Shown here: positions 18,639 to 27,447 of the stretch, one piece after another
Numbering within the stretch: position 1 is the first letter of the stretch
Layout of the letters: each line of letters opens with the position of its first letter
Notes under the pieces: generated by a model
What the model was told of the DNA's origin: nothing
The model's input: only the letters and a program-made list of their open reading frames with translations
The model's database searches: none
From: Candidatus Heimdallarchaeota archaeon
Lineage (GTDB): Archaea > Asgardarchaeota > Heimdallarchaeia > Heimdallarchaeales > Kariarchaeaceae
Reading direction: 5' to 3'
Assembly: GCA_026702845.1 (NCBI GenBank)
Contig: JADCLS010000007.1
Location: 62,001 to 126,000 of the forward strand
Length of the DNA: 64,000 nucleotides
Made by a program: the position numbers and the translations under genes

Positions 18639-19946
18639 GTGGACATTTCAAAAGCCGCGATTGTATTTCCATTTTCCAGGATAAATGCAAATGCATTATC
18701 TGCATTACTTGCAGCGATAGATATTCATGCGGAATTGAAGGAGATAGACGTCTTCTATCCCAATCTGAACCATCCACTTACTTCCTTAATGGATAGCCTC
18801 AAAGAAAAAAAACAGATTATCCTAGCAATCAGTCTTTTTTCAAGTCAATTTGATGAGTACATAAATAAAATAAAAGAATTTATGCAGATATTTCAAGATT
18901 TTAATACTATGCTCATTGCTGGTGGTCCCCATGCTCAGGGCAGTCCTAAATCATTACTTGATGCTGGGATTGATGTGGTTTGCACGGGAGAAGGAGAGAT
19001 TGTTTTTCAAAAATGCCTATACAATTTTATTTCAAAACCTTCTTGCTGGAGGGAACACCTTTCTACCATTAAGGGTATTGCATTCAAATTGGGTGATGAT
19101 TTGAAAAAAACTGGTAAGGCAGATCCAGTTGATCTTGATGCTTTTCCTCCATTTTCAATAAAACATCAATTAATCAGACCTATTGAGATAACACGAGGAT
19201 GTGCCTGGAATTGTAGATTTTGTCAAACAAGAAATAGAAATGTTCCCGTGAAACACCGTTCCCTAGATCTAATATTGGAGTACATAAGATATACTATAGA
19301 GTATTTCTCACATCGTCGACCAGATATTCGTTTTATCTCACCAAATGCCCTTTCATATGGTTCATCCGATGGAAGAACAGTGGACTTAGTTAAAGTTTCA
19401 GAGCTATTATCCTCTGTTAGAAAGGAAATTGGTAAGGAAGGTAAGATATATTTTGGGAGTTTTCCATCAGAGATTAGACCTGAGACAGTTTCAGAGGAAA
19501 GTATTGCGATATTAAAACAGTACACAAACGTAAAGAAAATTATAGTTGGTGGTCAATCAGGATCCAATCGTATCCTAAAAAACATCAAACGCGGACATGG
19601 TGTAGATGAAGTTAGAAGAGCAGTAAAATTATTAATTTCACATGGATTTGATGTTGAAGTTGATATGATCTTTGGATTACCTGGTGAGTCTGAGGAGGAT
19701 GTGGTCCATTCAATTGAATTGATGAATTATATAGTATCAATTGGAGCAACAATACATTCTCATACTTTCATGCCGCTTCCTGGTACACCCTTGTCACATA
19801 AACCCCCAGGTATTATTCATGAGTTATATCTTCCCGTTATACAACACTATCAACAAATGAAAAAGATTAGTGGTAAACATAGCAAGCAAGAGAAAATTGC
19901 ATCAAGATTAGCTCAATTACGAGAAGATACTCATGAGGTCAATTGA
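18639..19946 (+). CDS. B12-binding-domain radical SAM protein (MJ1487-like)
   Basis: About 435 aa. Residues 1 to about 140 resemble a cobalamin-binding Rossmann domain (LIAGGPHAQGSPKSLLDAG, then GEGE). The radical SAM domain begins at TRGCAWNCRFC, whose CxxxCxxC binds the 4Fe-4S cluster, and continues with GGQSGSNRILKNIKRGH and a typical DMIFGLPGE. The order matches the archaeal MJ1487-type family, whose reaction is unknown to me. GTG 18639 is preferred over TTG 18627 because a TATA-like TTATATTAA lies near 18609. It overlaps the convergent primase-like gene by 30 nt. Confidence 0.8.
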   Translation: MDISKAAIVFPFSRINANALSALLAAIDIHAELKEIDVFYPNLNHPLTSLMDSLKEKKQIILAISLFSSQFDEYINKIKEFMQIFQDFNTMLIAGGPHAQGSPKSLLDAGIDVVCTGEGEIVFQKCLYNFISKPSCWREHLSTIKGIAFKLGDDLKKTGKADPVDLDAFPPFSIKHQLIRPIEITRGCAWNCRFCQTRNRNVPVKHRSLDLILEYIRYTIEYFSHRRPDIRFISPNALSYGSSDGRTVDLVKVSELLSSVRKEIGKEGKIYFGSFPSEIRPETVSEESIAILKQYTNVKKIIVGGQSGSNRILKNIKRGHGVDEVRRAVKLLISHGFDVEVDMIFGLPGESEEDVVHSIELMNYIVSIGATIHSHTFMPLPGTPLSHKPPGIIHELYLPVIQHYQQMKKISGKHSKQEKIASRLAQLREDTHEVN

Positions 19947-20663
19947 GTCGATTTCCAGTTTGGTAATTCTCTGAACAGTCCTTCCTGTAATCGCATTAAG
20001 ACTTCCAATAATAGGTACAATTCTCCTTGAATCAATGGATACCCGTTTATCCAAGCTAAAGGATGTCTGTTTCTTCATCGATTCATATGCCTTGAATCGA
20101 GCTACTCGGTCATAATATTCTCTTCTCTTCCAAAAATCTTCAATATCTATATCGATATAATCCAGAGGGTTAAAGGATAACCACCATACATGGATAGATT
20201 TATTGCCAGAATACACAAAATATTTTTCACCACTCAATTTACTATTCAATTCCTGTGCAGTTAGTAGTGATTCATTTAATGATTCATCGTTTTCATATAC
20301 CATCATTCCTGATCTCAACATTCGAGCTTGTTTATTCCCATGAATTACTGCCCTAGGGTCTAACCACTCAGATACAGAATGGAACAAACGTATGGGGTAT
20401 ACTCCCTTCTCGATTATAGCTCTGATGAGTTTTCCTAGGTCTTTATTGTTTATCCTCCGCTTATTACAGTATTTATCCAACCTCAACCACAGGCCCTCTC
20501 TGTTGGAAGAACTTACGGCAAAGAGCTTAATATACCTATGTTTCAAATCTACCTCATCTCCAATCTCAAAGGTCTCATAGAACTCAGAAATACGATGTAA
20601 ATCATTTTCAGTTAATGATTTGGCTAAATTCTGGTATATCTTGATCTTCTGATCGTCTGTCAA
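19917..20663 (-). CDS. Archaeo-eukaryotic primase (PriS/PrimPol)-like protein
   Basis: A 248-aa protein with the motif order of the archaeo-eukaryotic primase fold. Motif I region GMMVYENDE (119-127) has E-x-D where PriS has D-x-D; motif II is SGNKSIHVWW (His157); motif III is around VSIDSRRIVPIIGSLNAITG (Asp211), resembling the PriS pattern ending GSLHGKTG. It is shorter than replicative PriS and lacks an obvious zinc knuckle. It may be a stand-alone primase-polymerase or a divergent copy used in repair; activity is inferred only. No PriL gene is nearby. Confidence 0.55.
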   Translation of the reverse strand: MTDDQKIKIYQNLAKSLTENDLHRISEFYETFEIGDEVDLKHRYIKLFAVSSSNREGLWLRLDKYCNKRRINNKDLGKLIRAIIEKGVYPIRLFHSVSEWLDPRAVIHGNKQARMLRSGMMVYENDESLNESLLTAQELNSKLSGEKYFVYSGNKSIHVWWLSFNPLDYIDIDIEDFWKRREYYDRVARFKAYESMKKQTSFSLDKRVSIDSRRIVPIIGSLNAITGRTVQRITKLEIDSIDLMSIFS

Positions 20664-20757
20664 TATTAAAATTAATGCACTTCTAGTTCTTATTCTCTTG
20701 GTTTATTATTTGATTTAATAACTACAATTATAAATATTTTAGAGATATATGGTATAG

Positions 20758-21222
20758 ATGACATTTACTAGTAAGGTCAACGTTAAAAAATACTTCCTCC
20801 CAGTCTACTTAGTTTGGGCAGTGCTCATACCTCTAGGCCTTATACTCATCAATGCATATATTCAATCCTATCCGGATAGATCAATTATTGATGTAATAGA
20901 GTGGAATCGAGTTCCAGCTATGTTTGCTCTATGGGGTTTTGCATATCCCATCACACTTGTCACGATGGTTGGGTTCTTCACTTCTTTTGCACATCAGCTT
21001 AGCTTTGGTGATTTAATGGATTCTTTTAGTTATCTAAATGCCTCTTCAGAAGAATTAAGGGATAGAGCGATTATGGGAGTTGTATCTTTGATTGGTATTT
21101 CTATCATCAGTTTCGGTCCAATCATACATCTAGTATTGGCTTTTGTGTTCCATAAATCCTTTACTGAGAAGAGAATAGAGAAATCACTTAGTTGGTCAGA
21201 TTACTTATTTGGATTCATCTGA
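20758..21222 (+). CDS. Hypothetical membrane protein, 154 aa
   Basis: Three predicted membrane helices (about 11-32, 56-80 and 108-132) with a short acidic loop between the second and third. I do not recognise the family. A run of 11 T residues 11 nt after the stop is a likely terminator. Confidence 0.6.
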   Translation: MTFTSKVNVKKYFLPVYLVWAVLIPLGLILINAYIQSYPDRSIIDVIEWNRVPAMFALWGFAYPITLVTMVGFFTSFAHQLSFGDLMDSFSYLNASSEELRDRAIMGVVSLIGISIISFGPIIHLVLAFVFHKSFTEKRIEKSLSWSDYLFGFI

Positions 21223-21233
21223 GATGCAATTAG

Positions 21234-21244
21234 TTTTTTTTTTT
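21234..21244 (+). terminator. Oligo-T terminator
   Basis: An 11-T run directly after the 154-aa membrane-protein gene, without a clear stem-loop, as is usual for archaeal termination. Confidence 0.5.
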
Positions 21245-21301
21245 GCCAAAATCTTACAAGGAAAAACGTAATAATTTATGTGGTTATATCTCACTTAACC
21301 T

Positions 21302-22105
21302 GTGAGGCCTTTTCTTAAATCAGTGAGACTTGAGAAAGTTCTTGAATCAACGAGTATTGTATCATTAACCTATGCGAGTGAATATAAACTGGAAGGAATT
21401 GAACTTATGGGTGTGGATGCTGGTTTGGATTGGATTCCTGGTGATAGTAAGTTAATGGAATATTTGGAGGAACTGGATGATCTTCATCTCTATCAGGTGA
21501 ACCTTGAGATAAAGACTTCTTGTGAATTCCGTGCTAGAGGATTTGATGATGAGAACGATTATTGGGAGGAGGGTGCGAATCATGAGATTGAAAGATTGGA
21601 AACAGGGAAAATTCGATTTATTAGCACTGATGAGGTTATCGATTTGATTGAACTCATCACAAGGATACCAACCAATTATGAAATTTCTCTAGAAGAAGCT
21701 ACTCGTCATGTGGAAAATGTTTTGGAAGAACAACCAGAACTTTTCCAGTTGATGGTTGATTTATCCTTATGGATCAAAGATATTCTTCTCTTTCCAAAGG
21801 AATCAGATAAATACATTCATCTCTCAAATATTGTAAGGTATATCAAGACAGAATTACGGTCTTATTACAGCAAAAAAATCGATGATGTCATCCAACCAGT
21901 ACACATCGCTCTAACGAAAATTTATATCATGATTTCCTCTTTCGCGGAAGAAGATATCAGAATTCTTACAGGTAGTATTGAAAAAAGTGGTTTTCCTGAA
22001 TTATTCGAGTCTCTACCCGATAAAATCCGTGAACTCGAAGATGCAGAACTTGAGACTGCTGAGGATAGATTTGAAAAATTGAGAGATAGTTTGCATTTTG
22101 TATAA
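21302..22105 (+). CDS. Hypothetical acidic protein, 267 aa
   Basis: A soluble, strongly acidic protein that is mostly helical after residue 100 and has no known motif. It starts at GTG 21302. It is convergent with, and one base away from, the 658-aa membrane protein gene. Function unknown. Confidence 0.6.
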   Translation: MRPFLKSVRLEKVLESTSIVSLTYASEYKLEGIELMGVDAGLDWIPGDSKLMEYLEELDDLHLYQVNLEIKTSCEFRARGFDDENDYWEEGANHEIERLETGKIRFISTDEVIDLIELITRIPTNYEISLEEATRHVENVLEEQPELFQLMVDLSLWIKDILLFPKESDKYIHLSNIVRYIKTELRSYYSKKIDDVIQPVHIALTKIYIMISSFAEEDIRILTGSIEKSGFPELFESLPDKIRELEDAELETAEDRFEKLRDSLHFV

Positions 22106-22106
22106 T

Positions 22107-24083
22107 TTAGAAGGATATATTAGTTTGCATAATTAATTGCTTGTAAAGCTCCTCATACATAGAGACGAGTGCTGCATGAGAAACTGCCTCCTCGAATTGC
22201 TCCCTTTTGTTCTCCTCTTCTCCTCTGAATTTTTTCACAGGCCACAAGATTATACCAATAATGATCTTAATGGGGAATACAATCACTTGCCAGACTTTTG
22301 AAACAATAGTGATCAAAATGGCTTTGATTTGAAAATTCCTTTCCTCCTTCATCTCTTCTACTTTTTCTTCATCCTTTTTAAGTTCTTTTTTCTCAGCTCT
22401 ACTAGCTCTAATGTTTGCGGGTATCTTCAATAATTCCCCATATACTTCATGTGCTCTCATCTTGAATAATTTGGCACCTCTTCCATCAAAGATCATATCT
22501 GCAAATGCATAGGATACCTCATCAAAGAAACGATTAGCATAATTATGAAAGCTAATGATGAGAACGATAGGTACGGCAAAAAATCCAATAAAGAAACTTC
22601 TAGCCTTAGCTATGAATTTCTCAATAAATTCTGTTCGCACAACATAGTGATCTTCTATGAATTGTCTAGCACCAAACGCTAAACCAGTACATGTCTGCCC
22701 AAGTTCAAGATCACCAAGCATCTCCATATACTTCTGTTCCATCATGATGACCCCTTTCATGGCCGCACTCACCATGATGTTGTTAACCATATCATCATCG
22801 AGTTGTCCTGCTTGAATTTTGAACCCTATTAGTTTGAGTGCATCCTCTGCACCTTGAAGATCAAAATGAATACGTTCAGCAAATTCTGAGACAATTGATT
22901 TACGTTTCCATGGTTTCCATGAAAATTCATGTTGATAATAAGTTAAGGCAAATGCTCGATTCGTCTCCTTGAGGATATTTCTGAAATCTAATTTACCCAG
23001 ACCACTATCCTCGGAACCAACTAGATTTGCTATCATCTTTCGAGTTTTTCTAGGAACTGCAGAAGAATCAGTTCCCAACAAAGAATTGATGTTATCCCCA
23101 ATCTCATTTATCTGATCATTCATTTCATTTTTGAATTCATCAAGTGATTCACCATCAATTGGTGGAAGATCTAGTAAAAGGAAACCTGCAGAGGCAGCCA
23201 TAAACGGGATGGAGAAGAGTTGCTCTATCGCTTTATAGATCACTGCTCCTCTGTAATTACCGTGTTTCAGTGTGAATTCTTTACAAGAACTGGCCAATCC
23301 GTAGAATGGACCGAAAAATCCAGCAAATGTGGATAATGCAAGACCAAGCGATGCAAAAAGTGCAGCAATAACTTGTGGTGGAATTCTGAGATCTGATGTC
23401 ATGAAAGTCAGCACTCCTCCTAATACAAAAACGATGAAGGTTAACCCCAAATCAATACCTTGACCAAGTCCCTTACGAAGAGCATACCCTTCAGCAATTT
23501 CTTCTACTCTTCCTGATACAGTTTCTAGGTTTTCAAGAGCTTCTTTTGCCTGAATTCTCTCCTCAGAGGCCATAAACTGAGTTAGTGAGAAAATCATCTC
23601 TCGCGTTACCTCAATATATGGTACTAGCTCCTGGAGTCTGGGTGGAAAGATAATATCTACTGCTGCAACGATAAACTGAGCCCCAAGAGTTAGAATAAGA
23701 ATTGGAAATGTGAGCCAAATTGCAATAGAATTTTTAACAATGTACATAGTATTGATAATACCTATCAATAATATCAACGAGAAAACCATGTATACTATAA
23801 TTGGAAATATTACAATTTCAGATCGAATTATCACCTCTGTTAAGAAAAATAATAGCAATACTAACTGGGGGAAGATCATATTCATTACATCCATCCAAAT
23901 GTATTTTACTTCCGCCCTATTGAATATCATGCTGAGAAGGGTGAAAAACACAAGTGCTCCTATCTCAAAATAGAGTAGTTGCTCAGCAACATAGGAGAGC
24001 TGAAATACGAATTGATCGAATAAAAATATGAGCAGTACCCATATAAGGTTGAATACTTTGTTTCCAATTCTATTATTCACCAT
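22107..24083 (-). CDS. Uncharacterised multi-helix membrane protein, 658 aa
   Basis: About ten predicted membrane helices: five in the first 160 residues, three between about 205 and 305, one near 510 and one near 610. A cytoplasmic-looking region of about 200 residues (310-500) separates the last two, and a basic, charged stretch (RASRAEKKELKKDEEKVEE) follows helix nine. I do not recognise the family. Large size and soluble inserts suggest a channel or scaffold rather than a standard secondary transporter; that is inference. Confidence 0.6.
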   Translation of the reverse strand: MVNNRIGNKVFNLIWVLLIFLFDQFVFQLSYVAEQLLYFEIGALVFFTLLSMIFNRAEVKYIWMDVMNMIFPQLVLLLFFLTEVIIRSEIVIFPIIVYMVFSLILLIGIINTMYIVKNSIAIWLTFPILILTLGAQFIVAAVDIIFPPRLQELVPYIEVTREMIFSLTQFMASEERIQAKEALENLETVSGRVEEIAEGYALRKGLGQGIDLGLTFIVFVLGGVLTFMTSDLRIPPQVIAALFASLGLALSTFAGFFGPFYGLASSCKEFTLKHGNYRGAVIYKAIEQLFSIPFMAASAGFLLLDLPPIDGESLDEFKNEMNDQINEIGDNINSLLGTDSSAVPRKTRKMIANLVGSEDSGLGKLDFRNILKETNRAFALTYYQHEFSWKPWKRKSIVSEFAERIHFDLQGAEDALKLIGFKIQAGQLDDDMVNNIMVSAAMKGVIMMEQKYMEMLGDLELGQTCTGLAFGARQFIEDHYVVRTEFIEKFIAKARSFFIGFFAVPIVLIISFHNYANRFFDEVSYAFADMIFDGRGAKLFKMRAHEVYGELLKIPANIRASRAEKKELKKDEEKVEEMKEERNFQIKAILITIVSKVWQVIVFPIKIIIGIILWPVKKFRGEEENKREQFEEAVSHAALVSMYEELYKQLIMQTNISF

Positions 24084-24162
24084 GATATCTGTTAATTGGT
24101 ATGGTGATAAAAATGCTTTTTGACAAAAATTCGCCTAGTATTGAAGTATAATTCTTAAAATT

Positions 24163-24894
24163 GTGATAATCATTTTTTATTTGTATCAAGGAAAATATAA
24201 AAAAGAAAATTTTGATCTTCAACTTGTGGTATCTACAGAATTACTTGTACTGAATGTAACTCTCGGATTATTATCCTCATTCAGTCCATGTTTGTTTCCT
24301 TTGTTACCTTCTTATCTTGCTAATCAACTACGCATGAAGCAGAGTAAGATAGAATCAGTTTTTTCCTCCCTTGCACTGATTGCGGGGATTATTGTTGTAT
24401 TCTTCTCTATAGGGTTTTTATCAACCTATATTGGTGAATTTTTAATAAACAATCGAAACACACTGGCAAGGATACAAGCTTTGATTATTTTAATTGCTGC
24501 TCTCATACTATTAATTTCTCCACAATTCATGTATAATATCAAACTACCTGAGAAATTGGAGAATTTCATATATAGTGATGAAGGACAGAAAAATTCTTTG
24601 ATGTTCAGCTTTATTCTTGGGCTGGTTTATACAATAATTGCCGCTCCTTGTGCTGGTGCTCTCTTTATCTCAGTCTGGGCAGGAATGATTGGGCAAACCA
24701 TATTCACACAATTTCTACTTGTACTGGCATTTGCTTTTGGAGCAGGAATTCCATTTCTCGCAATGAGTTTATTTGTTGAGGAGATTAAAGGGGAGACCAT
24801 TGGTAAAATACATGCCACTTCTTCGTGGGTTTCACGCATATTAGGTATCATCTTCTTAATAACTGCTGTGTGGTTATTCTACGATACTTTGTGA
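24163..24894 (+). CDS. CcdA/DsbD-type thiol-disulfide transmembrane protein
   Basis: A 243-aa protein with six to seven helices and the two conserved Cys contexts of CcdA: SPCLFPLLPSY near residue 43 and AAPCAGALF near 166. The family passes electrons from cytoplasmic thioredoxin across the membrane to extracellular thiols, for cytochrome c maturation or disulfide reduction. No partner thioredoxin-fold gene adjoins. The start is uncertain: GTG 24163 or GTG 24226; the latter gives a more normal N-terminus. Confidence 0.8.
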   Translation: MIIIFYLYQGKYKKENFDLQLVVSTELLVLNVTLGLLSSFSPCLFPLLPSYLANQLRMKQSKIESVFSSLALIAGIIVVFFSIGFLSTYIGEFLINNRNTLARIQALIILIAALILLISPQFMYNIKLPEKLENFIYSDEGQKNSLMFSFILGLVYTIIAAPCAGALFISVWAGMIGQTIFTQFLLVLAFAFGAGIPFLAMSLFVEEIKGETIGKIHATSSWVSRILGIIFLITAVWLFYDTL

Positions 24895-24895
24895 A

Positions 24896-24902
24896 TTTTT
24901 TT
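24896..24902 (+). terminator. Oligo-T terminator after the CcdA-like gene
   Basis: A run of seven T two bases after the stop codon, followed by further T-rich sequence. Confidence 0.35.
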
Positions 24903-24996
24903 CATTCATTTATTAAATTGAAAAAAAAATGTGCATATTTACTCGATTTTATGAAAAATAACTTTCTATCGCGTAAATTTTAATTTATTTATTGAA

Positions 24997-25010
24997 TTCG
25001 TCCGGGCGAA
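24997..25010. promoter_or_regulatory. GC-rich palindrome upstream of the DtxR-like gene
   Basis: TTCGTCCGGGCGAA is a 14-bp near-perfect palindrome (one T/G pair) and stands out in AT-rich DNA. It lies 7 bp upstream of a TATA-like TATTTAAAAT (25018-25027), which itself is 20-29 nt before the ATG. The placement suits an operator or activator site, possibly autoregulatory. Confidence 0.45.
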
Positions 25011-25046
25011 ATCAACGTATTTAAAATCGATAGCATCTATTATAAT

Positions 25047-25592
25047 ATGTTCATGTTTGATCGAGGAATCAATGAGGAAATTAATGATCTACTTGGTAGA
25101 GAATTACAAGGAAAGTTGAATGAAGCTCTATTACTCATTTTATTAACAAATAATTTTTCCGCTGCAATGAAATCTAAGGAGGAGATACAAGAGCCCTTTA
25201 AGAAAAGAAAATCCCCTATTATCGAGGAGGGATTAACAACAAGGGTAATTGCAGATGAGTTAGATATGCCTCAATCAACAGTTGCTACAGCAGTTGCTAG
25301 ATTGGTAAAAAGAGGATATGTTACCCATAGTAAAGGTATGCCAGTAAAAACCACTGAAATTGGTCGTCAAGTAGGAGAAGAGAAATTACGCCATCATAGA
25401 TTAATTGAGGTATATCTTGTCAATGGTTTGGGAATTGATCATGATCTTGCACATGATGAATCACTGAAATTAATGTTATTGGCTAGCTGTGATCTCATTG
25501 TTGCCATTGATGAGCATTATAATCACCCTACAATCTGTCCTTGTGGACATGCTATACCACAGTCTCCTCTGTGTGATAGAATTAAGAAGTGA
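25047..25592 (+). CDS. DtxR/MntR-family regulator with altered metal site
   Basis: A 181-aa protein. A winged HTH (TTRVIADELDMPQSTVATAV) is followed by TTEIGRQVGEEKLRHHRLIE, the DtxR dimerisation entry, and a Cys-rich CPCGHAIP where relatives have CPHGNPIP. DtxR ancillary-site residues His79, Glu83 and His98 are matched (HRLIE, AHDE). The primary-site trio Cys102, Glu105, His106 (as in ACRWEH) is replaced by hydrophobics (SLKLML). It may sense metal through the remaining site and the Cys pair, or have lost metal control. No SH3 domain follows. Confidence 0.8.
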   Translation: MFMFDRGINEEINDLLGRELQGKLNEALLLILLTNNFSAAMKSKEEIQEPFKKRKSPIIEEGLTTRVIADELDMPQSTVATAVARLVKRGYVTHSKGMPVKTTEIGRQVGEEKLRHHRLIEVYLVNGLGIDHDLAHDESLKLMLLASCDLIVAIDEHYNHPTICPCGHAIPQSPLCDRIKK

Positions 25593-25595
25593 GCC

Positions 25596-26012
25596 CTAAA
25601 TCCCCTGTCGCTCTAAATTAGTAAATAACTGTGATAATCGCTCCAACACTGGACTAACTTTGGAATTGATTTCTAATTGTACTTGTTTCTTAATTTCAGG
25701 CATTGGATCAATTATTTTGTCCTCTAATACTTTGATTCTTGCCATTGCACTCTCAAGCGAGTCATTGATTTTCTCAAAATTTACCCCTGATTCCCTAATT
25801 CCATGAGAGATATTAGCAGCTACCAATTTTTTACGAAAATCTTCATCATCTTCTAATTCATGGCCTTTGGCTAGATAAATCTCCACAGCTCTGGTAATGA
25901 CATCAGTTATCGTTAGGTTCATCATCCCTGCCTTCTCATGTACTTTTTGTTTTAGATCTGTATCTATCCAGAATGTGAAGGCTTTCTTACCTTCTCTCGA
26001 CCGCGAACTCAT
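25596..26012 (-). CDS. Ribbon-helix-helix protein with coiled-coil tail
   Basis: A 138-aa protein. Residues about 8-50 (KAFTFWIDTDLKQKVHEKAG followed by two helices) form a ribbon-helix-helix DNA-binding domain of the Arc/MetJ/CopG type. The rest is helical and coiled-coil-like. The minus-strand TATA box TTATATAAGC (26031-26040) is 19-28 nt before the ATG. The stop lies 3 bp from the convergent DtxR-like gene. Confidence 0.7.
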   Translation of the reverse strand: MSSRSREGKKAFTFWIDTDLKQKVHEKAGMMNLTITDVITRAVEIYLAKGHELEDDEDFRKKLVAANISHGIRESGVNFEKINDSLESAMARIKVLEDKIIDPMPEIKKQVQLEINSKVSPVLERLSQLFTNLERQGI

Positions 26013-26030
26013 ATATGAAGATATACTCGT

Positions 26031-26047
26031 GCTTATATAAAAAAAAA
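26031..26047 (-). promoter_or_regulatory. Terminator T-run abutting a TATA box
   Basis: On the minus strand a T-run (26047-26039) that could end the upstream 440-aa gene runs straight into TTATATAAGC (26040-26031), the TATA box of the ribbon-helix-helix gene. One 17-bp stretch thus appears to serve both functions. Confidence 0.45.
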
Positions 26048-26091
26048 TTCAAGCATTCAAGCATATCTGAGAAAAAATCATAACAAAACTA

Positions 26092-27414
26092 TCAATCAAT
26101 CACAAAAATACCCTGAAAATGAATTTTAAGGTACCTCGTTATCTCCTGTTGCAAAACAGAAACATTTCCTTTAAAGCCAATAATCTCCTCTTTCAGTTCC
26201 TTTTCAATATAACTAGCTAGATCATGGAGTTTTTGTCTTACTAGGTGTGTGATTGGTTTATCAATCAAAGAGACTATAGAGAAAAGTTCCCTTTTATCAA
26301 TTATTATGATATTATCTCCCTGGTCTAGTTGCTGGACCTTACTCATGGTAATCTCATTGAGTTGCGCCTCTATTCCAAACATCGCTGAAGAGATTAGTAA
26401 TGCACTTGCCCTCCCAGATTTCTCATATATTTTTGAGCTGAATGAGAAGATATCTCTACCAAAACTATCCCTACCTACAATCCACCAAATAGAATTTGCA
26501 CTCATTAAGCCCTCACAAATATTTGTAAGCACCTCAATCTCCTCCTCCCAGTACTGTAGGTCAATATAGGTGCTATTCTCTGGTTCTTTTATTAGATTGT
26601 TCACTTTGCTGGTGGTATCAGCTAGCCTTTTGATCTCAATATCTGATAATGTATTATCCCCTCGTGAGGTAAGGTAGGTGATGAGATTGTTGATTTGATA
26701 CAATGTGGAACTCATAATGTGTCCTGGTAGAAAGTTAAAAGATAATAGTATTACACGATAAGCCGCATCCATTAGGTTACTAAGTATGAAATGTCTCTCC
26801 TCAGTTGGTAATGCAATCCACGTTTTCTCGATACTCAACTTTAATTTCGTTAGCCTATGATAATCATCAAGACAACGCTCATTACTGAATGGATTAGTAC
26901 CAAGGATATTTCTCAGGGCTGGAGGTATTAGTTTGTATACATCACTAACAGTTAAATCCCAATTATCCAGAGAAATTACTGTTCTCTGAACTTCATCTAC
27001 CAAGTCTCTAAATGTTTTAGAAGTGTATCTCATATTTTTCAGCTTTTCTCTGACGATTTCCTTGATAACCTTGAAACCGAGTTCTTTCTTCTCACCTTTA
27101 TAATCAATTATAATTGGAACAGTTGTATTTCTATGGACAAATGAATTTTCATCATACCCTAATTGAGAAATCGCTTCATTAAGCAATTTTATTATTTGTT
27201 TAGTTGATATACCTGTGTGGAGATGAGGTTTAATCATGCATAATATATTGATACAATCAAGAGGGGCAATTCCCACATCAAAAAGAGCAGTTAGGATGGT
27301 ATTGGAGGAAAATGGTACTTCTACACCCCTTTTTTTCACAGTTCTGATTTGCTGGTCAAATTCCTCTCGAATTTTATCTCCGATGTACATCCGTTCACTT
27401 CTTTCTAATTCCAA
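26092..27414 (-). CDS. Unknown 440-aa protein: ATP-cone-like N-terminus and possible longin/roadblock-like C-terminus
   Basis: No full-length family is recognised. Residues about 25-90 (RGVEVPFSSNTILTALFDVG ... HTGISTKQIIKLLNEAI) resemble an ATP-cone, the nucleotide-sensing domain of ribonucleotide reductases and NrdR. The middle is helical. From about 315 onward (NSIWWIVGRDSFGRDIFSFS, then a helix, then NIIIIDKRELFSIVSLID) the pattern of strands and helix resembles the longin/roadblock-type sensor domains common in Asgard proteins. Both assignments are by eye and tentative. Confidence 0.5.
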   Translation of the reverse strand: MELERSERMYIGDKIREEFDQQIRTVKKRGVEVPFSSNTILTALFDVGIAPLDCINILCMIKPHLHTGISTKQIIKLLNEAISQLGYDENSFVHRNTTVPIIIDYKGEKKELGFKVIKEIVREKLKNMRYTSKTFRDLVDEVQRTVISLDNWDLTVSDVYKLIPPALRNILGTNPFSNERCLDDYHRLTKLKLSIEKTWIALPTEERHFILSNLMDAAYRVILLSFNFLPGHIMSSTLYQINNLITYLTSRGDNTLSDIEIKRLADTTSKVNNLIKEPENSTYIDLQYWEEEIEVLTNICEGLMSANSIWWIVGRDSFGRDIFSFSSKIYEKSGRASALLISSAMFGIEAQLNEITMSKVQQLDQGDNIIIIDKRELFSIVSLIDKPITHLVRQKLHDLASYIEKELKEEIIGFKGNVSVLQQEITRYLKIHFQGIFVID

Positions 27415-27447
27415 GAAATTTGGTAGATATTATTAATTGTTAATATA

